Positions 8,507 through 16,304 of a DNA stretch of 64,000 nt are shown piece by piece. This DNA is from Streptomyces durmitorensis. GTDB lineage: Bacteria; Actinomycetota; Actinomycetes; Streptomycetales; Streptomycetaceae. The translations under genes were made by a program, and so were the position numbers. The notes beneath the pieces were generated by a model, which saw nothing but the letters and a program-made list of their open reading frames with translations, made no database searches and had not been told where the DNA came from. Where the stretch lies: assembly GCF_023498005.1 (NCBI RefSeq), contig NZ_CP097289.1, positions 2,604,001-2,668,000 of the forward strand. Direction: 5' to 3'. Each line of letters begins with the position of its first letter. Position 1 is the stretch's first letter.

Positions 8507-10426
8507 ATGCGCTCCGGCACCTCACGAAGAAGCTCCGGCACCTCCCGGAGAAAGAGACTCACCCCGCTCGTCGCGCTCGCGGCGGCCTGCACCCTGACCC
8601 TGCTGGCCGGTGTCGCGGTCGCCGCCCCGGCCGACCCGCCCGGCGCGGTCGCCGCCGCGGCCTGGGACACCGACCGCGCCGCAGAGGCGTACACCACGGA
8701 CCCGGCATCGGCGACCGCCTCCGGCAACGAGGCAGGCACCCCCGGCCCCGGCGCCGCCTTCGACGGCAACGCATCGACCCGCTGGTCGAGCCAGTTCGCC
8801 GACGACGCGTGGATACGCGTGGACCTCGGCGCCACCCTGCGCGTCGACCGCGTCGTACTGGACTGGGAAGCCGCCTACGGCAAGAAGTACGTCCTGGAGG
8901 CGTCGAGGAACGGCACCGACTGGACCCCCTTCTACACGGAGACCACGGGCACGGGCGGCTCCGTCACCGCCCACACGTACCCCCAGGAAGTGACGGGCCG
9001 CTACGTCAGGATGCGCGGCGTCGAACGCGCCACGCCGTACGGCTACTCACTGCACGCCTTCAAGGTCTACGGCGGTGAACCCGCACCGGCGTCGACGACC
9101 CGCTCGAACCTCGCCCTGAACCACCCTGCCCGCTCCAACCGCTATCAGCACGCGGGCAATTCACCGGCCTTCGTGACCGACGGCGGCTGGCCCGCCGGCC
9201 TCAAGGCCGATCAGACCCGCTGGTCGAGCGACTGGAACGTCAACCGCTGGGTCTCGGTCGACCTGGGCGCGCGCTCCACCATCGACACCGTGGACCTGTA
9301 CTGGGAGGCGGCCTACGCGGTCGACTACGAACTCCAGGTCTCCGACGACGACCAGACCTGGCGCACGGTCCACAAGCCCTCCGCCGCGGAGGTCGCCGAG
9401 CGCCGGGCCGACGTCAAGTCCCCCGCCGAAGCGGTGGGCTGGCACGACAGCGTGCGGCTCTCGCAGCCCGCGACCGGCCGCTACGTGCGGATGCTCGGCA
9501 AGGAACGCCGGTCGTTCTACAACCCGGCTCCGGCCACCGCCCAATTCGGCTATTCGCTCTACGAGTTCCAGGTGTGGGGCACGGGCGGCAGCGCGTCCGC
9601 CGCGTATCCCGCGCTGCCGGGTGAGCAGTCGGGGGCGTACAGGACGATGTTCTTCGACGACTTCACCGGCGCGAGCCTGGACCGCTCCAAGTGGCGCGTC
9701 GTCAGGACCGGGCAGGAGATGGGATCGGTCAACGGCGAGTCGCAGGCGTACGTCGACTCCACGAACAACATCCGCACGGAGAACGGCAGTCTGGTCCTTG
9801 AGGCCGACTACTGCGACAACTGCACCAGCGCGGGCGGCGGCACCTATGACTTCACCTCGGGCCGCGTCGACACCAACACCAAGTTCGACTTCACGTACGG
9901 CAAGGTCAGCGCCCGCATGAAGCTGCCGGTCGGCGACGGGTTCTGGCCCGCCTTCTGGATGCTGGGCAGCGACGTGGACGACCCGAACGTCTCGTGGCCC
10001 GCCTCCGGCGAGACCGACATCATGGAGAACATCGGCTACGCGGACTGGACGAGCTCCGCGCTGCACGGCCCCGGCTACTCGGCGGACGGCAACATCGGCG
10101 CCCGCCAGACCTATCCGAACGGCGGCAGAGCCGACCAGTGGCACACGTACGCGGTGGAGTGGACGCCGACGACGATGCGCTTCTCCGTCGACGACCGCGT
10201 CGTCCAGGAGACGACGCGCAACAAGCTGGAGTCCACCCGCGGCGAGTGGGTCTTCGACCACGACCAGTACGTCATCCTCAACCTCGCCCTGGGCGGCGCG
10301 TACCCGGCGGGCTGGAACAAGGTCACCCAGCCGTACTGGGGCCTGCCGCAGTCCAGCGTCGACAGGATCGCGGCAGGCGGGGTCAAGGCGGAGATCGACT
10401 GGGTGCGGGCGGAACAGAAGGGCTGA
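8507..10426 (+). CDS. Secreted GH16 beta-glucanase with two F5/8-type-C (CBM32-like) domains
   Basis: 639 residues from ATG 8507, with AAGGAG just upstream. A signal peptide (Arg/Ser-rich n-region, 'LVALAAACTLTLLAGVAVAA') is followed by two discoidin-like modules (about 45-190 and 200-355), each with the 'GNASTRWSSQFADDAWIRVDLG' or 'TRWSSDWNVNRWVSVDLG' pattern. A GH16 catalytic domain runs from about 375 to the end. The catalytic motif ETDIME is at residues 502-507 (nucleophile and acid/base Glu), with 'GRVDTNTKFDFTYGKVSARMKLP' and 'GFWPAFWML' ahead of it. Likely endo-1,3-beta-glucanase (laminarinase), releasing oligosaccharides for the exo-acting GH55 neighbour. The two CBM-like domains probably bind the polysaccharide. 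Confidence 0.93.
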   Translation: MRSGTSRRSSGTSRRKRLTPLVALAAACTLTLLAGVAVAAPADPPGAVAAAAWDTDRAAEAYTTDPASATASGNEAGTPGPGAAFDGNASTRWSSQFADDAWIRVDLGATLRVDRVVLDWEAAYGKKYVLEASRNGTDWTPFYTETTGTGGSVTAHTYPQEVTGRYVRMRGVERATPYGYSLHAFKVYGGEPAPASTTRSNLALNHPARSNRYQHAGNSPAFVTDGGWPAGLKADQTRWSSDWNVNRWVSVDLGARSTIDTVDLYWEAAYAVDYELQVSDDDQTWRTVHKPSAAEVAERRADVKSPAEAVGWHDSVRLSQPATGRYVRMLGKERRSFYNPAPATAQFGYSLYEFQVWGTGGSASAAYPALPGEQSGAYRTMFFDDFTGASLDRSKWRVVRTGQEMGSVNGESQAYVDSTNNIRTENGSLVLEADYCDNCTSAGGGTYDFTSGRVDTNTKFDFTYGKVSARMKLPVGDGFWPAFWMLGSDVDDPNVSWPASGETDIMENIGYADWTSSALHGPGYSADGNIGARQTYPNGGRADQWHTYAVEWTPTTMRFSVDDRVVQETTRNKLESTRGEWVFDHDQYVILNLALGGAYPAGWNKVTQPYWGLPQSSVDRIAAGGVKAEIDWVRAEQKG

Positions 10427-10981
10427 CCCCTCCCCCGCGGGCGTCTCGCGCTCCGCTGCCCGGTCAGCGAGGACCCACAGGGTGAAACGGTTCGTACCAA
10501 CTCCGCACTTGTGTGCGGACGGTGAAGAGAAGTCGGAGTAACGTCACGCCTGTGCGATTGGAGCGGCTGATTGAAGGCGGCCGCCGCGCACTGGGTGGCG
10601 ACGGCCGCCCGGGGCGCGAGGAACGAGGCTCCCCCTCGTCGCTTCCTCGCGCGGTGCCCTCCATGGGTGAGATGCGGGATTTCCCACCACGAAGGGCTCT
10701 GGCAGGAGCCGCTTCGTCGGTGATGCGGCTCCTGCTGGCCCGCAGGGAGGGTCCACTCGGCGCCGCGTGGAAAGGGGTAGGACGGCTACCGGTGCTGCGT
10801 CCGCAGGCCATGGCGGGCGCGGGGTACGGGGCCCAGCGGCGTTCTTCCTTCATGTCCGGCGGTCATCGGGAGGTCCGTCCCGCGGGTGGCACCCGGCGTC
10901 GGACGAAACCAGAGCCCGGCGGTTCTGGCCGGGCGGAAATTGCCGGGCGGACGTCACCGCTCCCCTGCTAGCGTGCCCGGC
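10427..10981 (+). other. Gene-free region of about 555 bases with several strong hairpins, upstream of the ThrRS leader
   Basis: No convincing gene: the frames open here have poor third-position GC and no family signature. Perfect or near-perfect stems are visible at 10576-10583/10602-10609 (8 bp), 10614-10628/10634-10652 (10 + 5 bp with a 4-nt bulge), 10702-10712/10725-10735 (11 bp), and CGTCC 10876-10880 with GGACG 10901-10905. This density of hairpins suggests an untranslated structured RNA, either the leader of the ThrRS gene or an independent small RNA. A TAGCGT hexamer at 10969-10974 could be the -10 of a promoter just before the leader peptide. Confidence 0.4.
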
Positions 10982-11032
10982 ATGAAGCGCGCTGCGATGA
11001 CGACGACGCCGGAGAGTGTCCCGGCGCGCTGA
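10982..11032 (+). CDS. Threonine-rich leader peptide of the threonyl-tRNA synthetase gene (attenuation)
   Basis: ATG 10982 to TGA 11030-11032 encodes 16 residues, MKRAAMTTTPESVPAR, with three consecutive ACG threonine codons at positions 7-9. A 14-bp GC-rich hairpin begins 14 bases after the stop, and a ThrRS gene starts 100 bases downstream. A run of codons for the cognate amino acid before a hairpin and a synthetase gene is the classical ribosome-mediated attenuation layout. There is no obvious Shine-Dalgarno; TAGCGT 7 bases before the ATG suggests a leaderless transcript starting at this codon. The functional call is inference. Confidence 0.65.
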   Translation: MKRAAMTTTPESVPAR

Positions 11033-11045
11033 CCGATGTCCTAGT

Positions 11046-11077
11046 CGAAGCCCCGGGGCGAGTGCCCCGGGGCTTCG
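11046..11077 (+). terminator. Attenuator/terminator hairpin before the ThrRS gene
   Basis: CGAAGCCCCGGGGC (11046-11059) pairs perfectly with 11064-11077 across a 4-nt GAGT loop. No T-run follows, as is common for streptomycete terminators. It lies between the Thr leader peptide and the ThrRS start codon. Confidence 0.75.
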
Positions 11078-11132
11078 CCGTGCGGTCACTCGCCCGACGT
11101 ATCGATGTATCGACGTACGCGAGGAGACCGCC

Positions 11133-12386
11133 ATGCACGACCACCGCAAACTCGGCCGCGAGCTCGACCTGTTCGACACCGACCCGCTGATCGGCGCGGG
11201 CCTTCCGTACTGGCTGCCCGACGGCGCGGCCGTGCGGCACGCCCTGGAGGAGTACATCCGCACCGCCGAGCGGAGGGCGGGATACCGGCACGTGTACTCA
11301 CCGGTGCTCGGCAAGCGGGAGCTGTACGAGATCTCGGGGCACTGGTCGCACTACAGCGAGGACATGTACCCGCCGATGGACCTCGGCGGCGAGCAGGTCG
11401 TCCTGCGGCCGAGCCTGTGCCCCCACCACGCGGTGATCTACCGCTCCCGCTCCCACAGCTACCGCGAACTGCCTCTCCGCATGGCCGAGTTGGGCGGCAT
11501 GTACCGCTCCGAGCTCTCGGGTGTGCTCGGCGGCCTCACCCGCGTCCGGGCCATCCAGCTGAACGACGCGCACATCTTCTGCGCCCCGGACCAGGTCGCC
11601 GACGAGGCGCGGTCCGCCCTGGAGATGATCCGCCGGGCGTACGCGGCGCTCGGCATCACCCCGGCCCGCTACCGGCTCTCCCTGCCGGGCCCCGGCGGGA
11701 AGTACGTCGCCGCTCCGGAGATGTGGCGGCGCTCCACCGCCCTGCTGACCGAGGTTCTGGACAGCTCCGGCCTTCCCTACGAAGCGGCCGAAGGAGAGGC
11801 CGCGTTCTACGGCCCCAAGATCGACGTCCAGTTCACCGACGCCGCGGGCCGGGAATCCACCCTGTCCACCGTGCAGATCGACTTCCATCAACCGGACCGC
11901 TTCAACCTGCACTACATCGGCGCGGACGGCGCGAAACACCGCCCGGTGATGATCCACCGCAGCGTCATCGGCAGCGTGGAGCGAGCCGTCGCCCACCTCG
12001 TCGAGCAGCACGGCGGCGCCTTCCCCGCCTGGCTTGCCCCCACCCAGCTGGCCGTCCTGCCCATCTCCGAGGCCGAGCTGGCGAACGCCGAGGCGCTCGC
12101 ACGGCGCTGCGGGGAGCTCGGCCTGCGGGCCGAGATCGCCGGGCCCGAGCGCGGCACCCTGGGCGCCCGCGTCAGAGAGGCCCGCCTGGTGCCCTACCAG
12201 GCCGTCATCGGCGCCAAGGAGGCCGCCGACGACCATGTCGCCCTGCGCCTGCGCGACGGCCGCCGCCTCGACCCGCAGCAGGCCGATGCCCTGCTCGCCC
12301 GCATCGGCGCACTCGTCGAGGCCCACAGCACCGCCCTGTGGGACGCCCCGCCCGCTCAGGGCCAACTGCTCTGGGCGCAGAGGTAA
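11133..12386 (+). CDS. thrS: Short-form threonyl-tRNA synthetase lacking TGS and editing domains
   Basis: 417 residues from ATG 11133 (GAGGAG just upstream). Class II motifs are visible: 'LRPSLCPHH' (Zn-binding Cys of the usual M-x-P-M-N-C-P), 'ELSGVLGGLTRVRAIQLNDAHIFC' (motif 2 and downstream His), and motif 3 'VMIHRSVIGSVERAVAHL'. A C-terminal anticodon-binding domain follows ('LAPTQLAVLPIS...'). Bacterial ThrRS is normally about 640 residues with N-terminal TGS and editing (N2) domains; both are absent here, so this is probably a second, specialised copy. It charges tRNA-Thr in the cytoplasm. The Thr-codon leader peptide and hairpin upstream suggest induction when charged tRNA-Thr falls. 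An MFS exporter gene starts 45 bases downstream, which could mean a stress or resistance pair. Confidence 0.93.
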   Translation: MHDHRKLGRELDLFDTDPLIGAGLPYWLPDGAAVRHALEEYIRTAERRAGYRHVYSPVLGKRELYEISGHWSHYSEDMYPPMDLGGEQVVLRPSLCPHHAVIYRSRSHSYRELPLRMAELGGMYRSELSGVLGGLTRVRAIQLNDAHIFCAPDQVADEARSALEMIRRAYAALGITPARYRLSLPGPGGKYVAAPEMWRRSTALLTEVLDSSGLPYEAAEGEAAFYGPKIDVQFTDAAGRESTLSTVQIDFHQPDRFNLHYIGADGAKHRPVMIHRSVIGSVERAVAHLVEQHGGAFPAWLAPTQLAVLPISEAELANAEALARRCGELGLRAEIAGPERGTLGARVREARLVPYQAVIGAKEAADDHVALRLRDGRRLDPQQADALLARIGALVEAHSTALWDAPPAQGQLLWAQR

Positions 12387-12431
12387 TTCGGTTGCCCGGA
12401 GCATGTGGCGTCCGCGACACTGCGCCCCATC

Positions 12432-13718
12432 ATGACCAGGGACCCCGGGGACATATCCGTCGCGTCAGGGGGCCTGTGGTCCCGTGACTTCTCGCTCTTC
12501 TTCGCCGCCCGTGGTGTCGCCAGGCTCGGCGACATGATGGCCCCGGTGGCACTGGCCACCGGGCTGGTCCTGAGCGGATACGGGGCCGGGGTGGTGGGGG
12601 CCGTGCTGGCCAGCATGACGGCCTGCTTCGCCGGGTTCGTGATCTTCGGCGGGGTGATCGCCGACCGGGTGAACAACCGGGTGCTGATGATCGGGGCGGA
12701 CCTCGTACGCGTCGTCGTGCAAGCCGTCATGGCCGGGCTCTTCTACACCGGTCACATCGTCGTCTGGCAGATCTGTCTGCTTTCGGCCGTCAACGGCATC
12801 TGCGCCGCGCTCTTCCAGCCCGGCCTGCCCACCCTCATCCCGCGGATCGCCGCGGACGTGCAGGGCGCGAACGGGGCCATCCGCACCATCGAGTCCCTGA
12901 TGACCATGGCGGGGCCCGCGGTGGCCGGTGCGCTGGTGGGGCTCACCGAGCCGGGCGGAGTCTTCGTCGCGTACGCCTTCACGTATCTGGCGAGTGCCAT
13001 CTGCCTGGCGCTGCTGCGGCTGCCGGCGGCAGACCGGTCCGTGGTGGCGAAGGAGAGTTCCTTCCGGTCCGATCTGGTGCAGGGGTGGCAGGAGTTCAGG
13101 TCCCGTACCTGGCTCTGGGGCGTCATCGTGATCTGGATGGTCCTCATGATCTCGTCGTGGGGGCCGATGGTCCCGCTGATCGCGACCGAGGTCGTCTCCG
13201 AGCACGGCCCCGGCACGCTCGGTCTGGTCAACTCGGCCATGGGCGCGGGCATGGTGGTCGGTGCCCTCGTCGCCATGCGGGTGCGGCCGGTGCGGCCGCT
13301 GCGGGCCGGTTCCGTCGCGCTGCTGCTGTACTGGTTGCAGCCGGCGTCGGTGGCGCTCGGGCTTCCGGTGCCGCTGATCGCCGCGGGGCTCGCGGCCGCA
13401 GGTGCGGCCAACGCCTTCTGGGGCGTGATGTGGACGACCAGCATCCTGACCCAGGTGCCGACCGGGGTGCGGAGCCGGGTGCATGCCTACGACGTGGCCG
13501 GATCGGTGGCGATGATGCCCGTGGGGCAGGCCCTCGCCGGTCCCGCGTCGGAGATCTTCGGGGTGCGCGAAGTCCTCGGGTTCAACGCGGTGATGGCGAT
13601 GGTGGTGGCGGTGGCGCTGCTGTCCGTGCCGGCGATCCGCAACCTGCGCAAGGCGGATGGCCGAGGCGCACCCGAGGCCGCTCCGGCCGCAGTGGGGACC
13701 GGGCGGCGTCGGTGGTGA
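12432..13718 (+). CDS. MFS transporter, drug-efflux type
   Basis: 428 residues from ATG 12432. About 12 hydrophobic segments and an MFS pattern: 'FFAARGVARLGDMMAPVALATGLVLSG' in TM1, motif A-like 'FGGVIADRVNNRVLMIGADLVR' after TM2, and a charged central loop. The C-terminal tail is Ala/Gly/Arg-rich. It starts 45 bases after the ThrRS stop and is likely co-transcribed with it; substrate unknown. It is convergent with the carboxymuconolactone-decarboxylase-like gene, and both stop codons lie inside a short inverted repeat (TGATCA at 13716-13721 and 13733-13738). Confidence 0.9.
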   Translation: MTRDPGDISVASGGLWSRDFSLFFAARGVARLGDMMAPVALATGLVLSGYGAGVVGAVLASMTACFAGFVIFGGVIADRVNNRVLMIGADLVRVVVQAVMAGLFYTGHIVVWQICLLSAVNGICAALFQPGLPTLIPRIAADVQGANGAIRTIESLMTMAGPAVAGALVGLTEPGGVFVAYAFTYLASAICLALLRLPAADRSVVAKESSFRSDLVQGWQEFRSRTWLWGVIVIWMVLMISSWGPMVPLIATEVVSEHGPGTLGLVNSAMGAGMVVGALVAMRVRPVRPLRAGSVALLLYWLQPASVALGLPVPLIAAGLAAAGAANAFWGVMWTTSILTQVPTGVRSRVHAYDVAGSVAMMPVGQALAGPASEIFGVREVLGFNAVMAMVVAVALLSVPAIRNLRKADGRGAPEAAPAAVGTGRRRW

Positions 13719-13735
13719 TCAGCCGTCGACGGTGA

Positions 13736-14224
13736 TCAACTGGCGATGGTGGCGAGATCGCCCGGCTCGTAGGAGCCGCCCTGGTTGTTGAGGATCACGC
13801 CGAGCCGATTGGTCGCGTTGATCATGGCGATCAGCGAGACAAGGGCGATGGTCTGGTCGTCGTCGTAGTGCTTGCGGACCTGGGCCCAGGTCTCGTCGGA
13901 GACGCCCTCGTAGCCGTCGATGATGCGGGTGCCCTCCTCGGTGAGGGCCAGGGCGGCCCGCTCGGCCTCGGAGAACACGGTGGAGTGACGCCAGGCGGCG
14001 ACGAGGTTCAGCCGGGCCGCGGTCTCGCCGGCGGCCGCGGCGTCCTTGCCGTGGATGTCGACGCAGAAGCCGCAGCCGTTGATCTGGCTGGCGCGCAACT
14101 GCACCAGCTCCTGGGTGGGCTTGGGCAGCGATGACTCGTGGATCACCTGGCTGACAGCGAAGATCCGCTTGCCGATCTTGGCGCCGGTCTCGTTCGCGAA
14201 CAGGTTCATACGGGGTTCCATCAC
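13736..14224 (-). CDS. Carboxymuconolactone decarboxylase / AhpD-like protein, ECF41 partner
   Basis: 162 residues. The redox/proton-relay motif 'CGFCVDIH' (Cys51, Cys54, His58) places it in the CMD/AhpD family, whose members form oligomeric alkylhydroperoxidase-like enzymes. 'LVQLRASQINGCGFC' is the usual context. It is divergent from an ECF41 sigma factor gene; ECF41 regulons are known to include one of three enzyme types (carboxymuconolactone decarboxylase, oxidoreductase or epimerase), so it is probably the direct target. A TGTCACG-N16-CGAC promoter-like sequence lies upstream. The start could also be the second or sixth codon (both Met). Physiological substrate unknown. Confidence 0.92.
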   Translation of the reverse strand: MMEPRMNLFANETGAKIGKRIFAVSQVIHESSLPKPTQELVQLRASQINGCGFCVDIHGKDAAAAGETAARLNLVAAWRHSTVFSEAERAALALTEEGTRIIDGYEGVSDETWAQVRKHYDDDQTIALVSLIAMINATNRLGVILNNQGGSYEPGDLATIAS

Positions 14225-14277
14225 AACGTCCTCACTCGTGGAATCGTGTGCCGCGCGGCTGGTCCGTGCGGTGTCGC

Positions 14278-14309
14278 AGCGTCTTGATGCTCAAGCGTCT
14301 TGATGCTCA
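14278..14309. repeat. Perfect 16-bp tandem duplication in the leader of the CMD-like gene
   Basis: AGCGTCTTGATGCTCA occurs twice head-to-tail (14278-14293 and 14294-14309). It lies between the predicted ECF41-type promoter and the start of the CMD-like gene. It may be a small replication-slippage duplication or a double binding site. Confidence 0.8.
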
Positions 14310-14312
14310 TAA

Positions 14313-14339
14313 GTCGCCGGCCGGCCCGGCCCCGTGACA
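14313..14339 (-). promoter_or_regulatory. Probable ECF41-type promoter of the CMD-like gene
   Basis: On the minus strand TGTCACG (14339-14333), a 16-base spacer, then CGAC (14316-14313). ECF41 promoters are described as TGTCACA and CGTC separated by about 16 bases, so the -35 differs at one base and the -10 at one base. Spacing equals that of the opposite-strand copy. Confidence 0.6.
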
Positions 14340-14373
14340 GCCCGACGATGTGATGCAGGCCACCGGGCTTCCG

Positions 14374-14400
14374 TGTCACAAGGCAGCGGGTGGCGGCGTC
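14374..14400 (+). promoter_or_regulatory. ECF41-type promoter of the sigma factor gene (autoregulation)
   Basis: TGTCACA (14374-14380), 16 bases, CGTC (14397-14400) exactly matches the ECF41 consensus, about 72 bases before the sigma factor start codon. Confidence 0.78.
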
Positions 14401-14471
14401 TTGTGCGTGACACGGAACAGACGAGCGACACCTCAGTGACGCCGCAGTGAGGCCACAGTCAGGAGCCGACG

Positions 14472-15395
14472 ATGGACGAGCCCACCCAGCGAGCGACCGG
14501 CGCGACCGGGCACGGCCCACGCACCGGCGGCACGGACTCCGCCACCGAGGCGTTCGTCGCCCATCGCAACCTGCTGTTCACCGTTGCCTACGAAATGCTC
14601 GGCTCCGCGTCCGACGCCGAGGACGTCCTTCAGGAGACCTGGCTGCGCTGGGCGGACGTCGACCAGGACACGGTCAGGGACCCGCGTGCCTTCCTGGTGC
14701 GCATCACCACGCGCCAGGCACTGACCCGGCTGCGTACGCTGCGCCGGCGCAAGGAGTCCTACGTCGGCCCCTGGCTGCCCGAACCCCTGCTCACCGCGCC
14801 CGATGTCGCCGAGGACGTCGAGTTGGCCGACAGCGTCTCCATGGCGATGCTGCTCGTCCTGGAGACGCTCGCGCCGACCGAGCGGGCCGTGTTCGTGCTG
14901 CGGGACGTCTTCGATCTCGGGTACGACGAGATCGCGCAGGCCGTCGAGAAGACCCCCGCGGCTGTCCGGCAGATCGCCCACCGCGCACGGGCCCACGTCG
15001 CGGCGCGCCGACCGCGCGAGGTCGTATCGCCCGCCGAGTCACGCGGTGCGCTCGCGGCTTTCCAACAGGCGGTCGAAACGGGGGACTTGCAGCGCCTGCT
15101 CGACATGATCGCCCCGGACGTCGTGCTCCTGACCGACGGCGGTGGAGTCGTACGCGCCGCCCTTGAGCCCGTCGTCGGTGCCGGGACGGTGACGGCCGTG
15201 CTCAGCAGGCTCACCTCCGCGACCATGCAGCCGGCGCAGGTCAACGGCCACCCCGCCTTGATCCTGCGTACCGGCGGCGAGATCGACTCCGTCCTTGCGG
15301 TACGCATCGAGGGCGGCCTCATCACCGGGCTCTACGCCGTCCGCAACCCCGAGAAGTTGTCACGCGTCGAACGCGAGACCGCGATGGGCCGCTGA
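14472..15395 (+). CDS. ECF RNA polymerase sigma factor, ECF41 group, with SnoaL-like C-terminal extension
   Basis: 307 residues from ATG 14472, with AGGAG six bases upstream. Sigma region 2 ('NLLFTVAYEMLGSASDAEDVLQETWLRW') and region 4 ('LAPTERAVFVLRDVFDLGYDEIAQAVEKTPAAVRQIAHRAR') are clear. The group-specific motifs are present: WLPEP in the linker (101-105), DGGG (222-225) and NPEKL (292-296) in the C-terminal extension, where ECF41 members carry WLPEP, DGGGK and NPDKL. The extension is an NTF2/SnoaL-like domain that, in studied ECF41 proteins, modulates the sigma factor in place of an anti-sigma factor. Divergent from the CMD-like gene and probably autoregulated through TGTCACA-N16-CGTC. 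Confidence 0.95.
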   Translation: MDEPTQRATGATGHGPRTGGTDSATEAFVAHRNLLFTVAYEMLGSASDAEDVLQETWLRWADVDQDTVRDPRAFLVRITTRQALTRLRTLRRRKESYVGPWLPEPLLTAPDVAEDVELADSVSMAMLLVLETLAPTERAVFVLRDVFDLGYDEIAQAVEKTPAAVRQIAHRARAHVAARRPREVVSPAESRGALAAFQQAVETGDLQRLLDMIAPDVVLLTDGGGVVRAALEPVVGAGTVTAVLSRLTSATMQPAQVNGHPALILRTGGEIDSVLAVRIEGGLITGLYAVRNPEKLSRVERETAMGR

Positions 15396-15405
15396 CGGGA
15401 GGCGC

Positions 15406-16233
15406 TCAGGAGGCGCCGACGCGTACGGCGGTCGCGGCCAGGGTGGTGTAGTGCATCGTGAAGCGTCCCCCCAGGGAGTCGATGGCGCCCCCGACGGCAT
15501 CAAGAACCTCCGCCAGCTGATCGGGGCGGAGTTGGGTGAGACCGCCGGTGGTGGGCAGCAGCTCCAGCCACTGGTCGCGCGTGTAGGACCGCTCCCAGTC
15601 GCATCGCCACTGCTCGGGATCCTCGAACCGTCCGGTCTCCCGGATCGTGTCGGCGATCTTCGCGTACGCCGCCCGGTAGAGGTCGACGGGACGGCGGGCC
15701 GGCCCGCTGTTGAGCGGCGAGTCGGGCGCCACCCGCCGGAAGGCGGCGGCGAACGGCTCGGCCACCTCGGCGGGCGGCTCGTACGCGTGCCCGAAGATCG
15801 CAAGGCGCCCCCTTGGGCGCAGCACACGCGCCGCCTTCACGGCACCGGCGAGCGGATCCACCCAGTGCCACGACTGGGCGGCGATGACCGCGTCGAACGT
15901 CCGGCCCGCCGGCTGCCAGGCCTCGAAGGTCGCCACCTCGACCTGCGAGCCGCGGGCGCGCGCGAAGTCGGCCATCCGCGCGTCGGGCTCCACGCCGAGC
16001 ACGGCGCAGCCGACCGCCTGGAACTGGCGGGCCGCGATGCCGGTGCCGCAGCCGACGTCGAGCACGTCGGTCCCTGGGCTCCCGGTGACGATCCGCGTCA
16101 CCAACTCATCTGGGTAGCCGGGCCTGGCCCGGTCGTAGCGTCGCGCGTCCACGCCGAACGACTCGGCCATCCGCCGGGCTCCGTGCGGCTGCGCCGGGGG
16201 CGGTTCCGGCTGCTCTCGCGGTAATGTGGGCAT
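15406..16233 (-). CDS. Class I SAM-dependent methyltransferase (Methyltransf_11-like)
   Basis: 275 residues. SAM-binding motif I 'VLDVGCGTGIAARQF' is at about 57-71, with the acidic motif II 'VLGVEPDARM' and motif 'FDAVIAAQSWHWVDP'. The N-terminus 'ESFGVDARRYDRARPGYPDEL' is typical of the small-molecule/unknown-substrate group often placed beside TetR genes. ATG 16233-16231 abuts a double inverted repeat (16234-16261), so its expression is probably controlled by the divergent TetR regulator. Convergent with the ECF41 gene, 10 bases apart. Substrate unknown. Confidence 0.9.
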   Translation of the reverse strand: MPTLPREQPEPPPAQPHGARRMAESFGVDARRYDRARPGYPDELVTRIVTGSPGTDVLDVGCGTGIAARQFQAVGCAVLGVEPDARMADFARARGSQVEVATFEAWQPAGRTFDAVIAAQSWHWVDPLAGAVKAARVLRPRGRLAIFGHAYEPPAEVAEPFAAAFRRVAPDSPLNSGPARRPVDLYRAAYAKIADTIRETGRFEDPEQWRCDWERSYTRDQWLELLPTTGGLTQLRPDQLAEVLDAVGGAIDSLGGRFTMHYTTLAATAVRVGAS

Positions 16234-16261
16234 GCGCCCACCTTAGTGGGCACGCGCCCAC
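16234..16261. promoter_or_regulatory. Putative TetR operator shared by divergent methyltransferase and TetR genes
   Basis: GCGCCCAC (16234-16241), CTTA, GTGGGCAC (16246-16253), GC, GCCCAC (16256-16261). The central GTGGGC element can pair with either flanking copy. The repeat touches the methyltransferase start codon and is about 45 bases from the TetR start. Confidence 0.68.
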
Positions 16262-16304
16262 TCAACAACGGGTGACAGCGGTTGACCAACGAGAGGATCT
16301 GCCA

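Noticed and set aside
10884..10893. GGGTGGCACC resembles the T-box core sequence upstream of a synthetase gene
   Set aside because: It is fully explained by a small CGGGT-GGC-ACCCG hairpin, and I cannot find a Stem I with a Thr specifier; the Thr leader peptide is the better explanation.
10552..10971. Open frame starting GTG 10552 in the gap before ThrRS
   Set aside because: Third-position GC is far below that of neighbouring genes and the product has no recognisable domain; hairpins dominate the stretch.
10427..10981. Possible RNase P RNA, tmRNA or 6S RNA
   Set aside because: No P4-type GAGGAAAGTCC, tmRNA tag or 6S bubble pattern found by eye.
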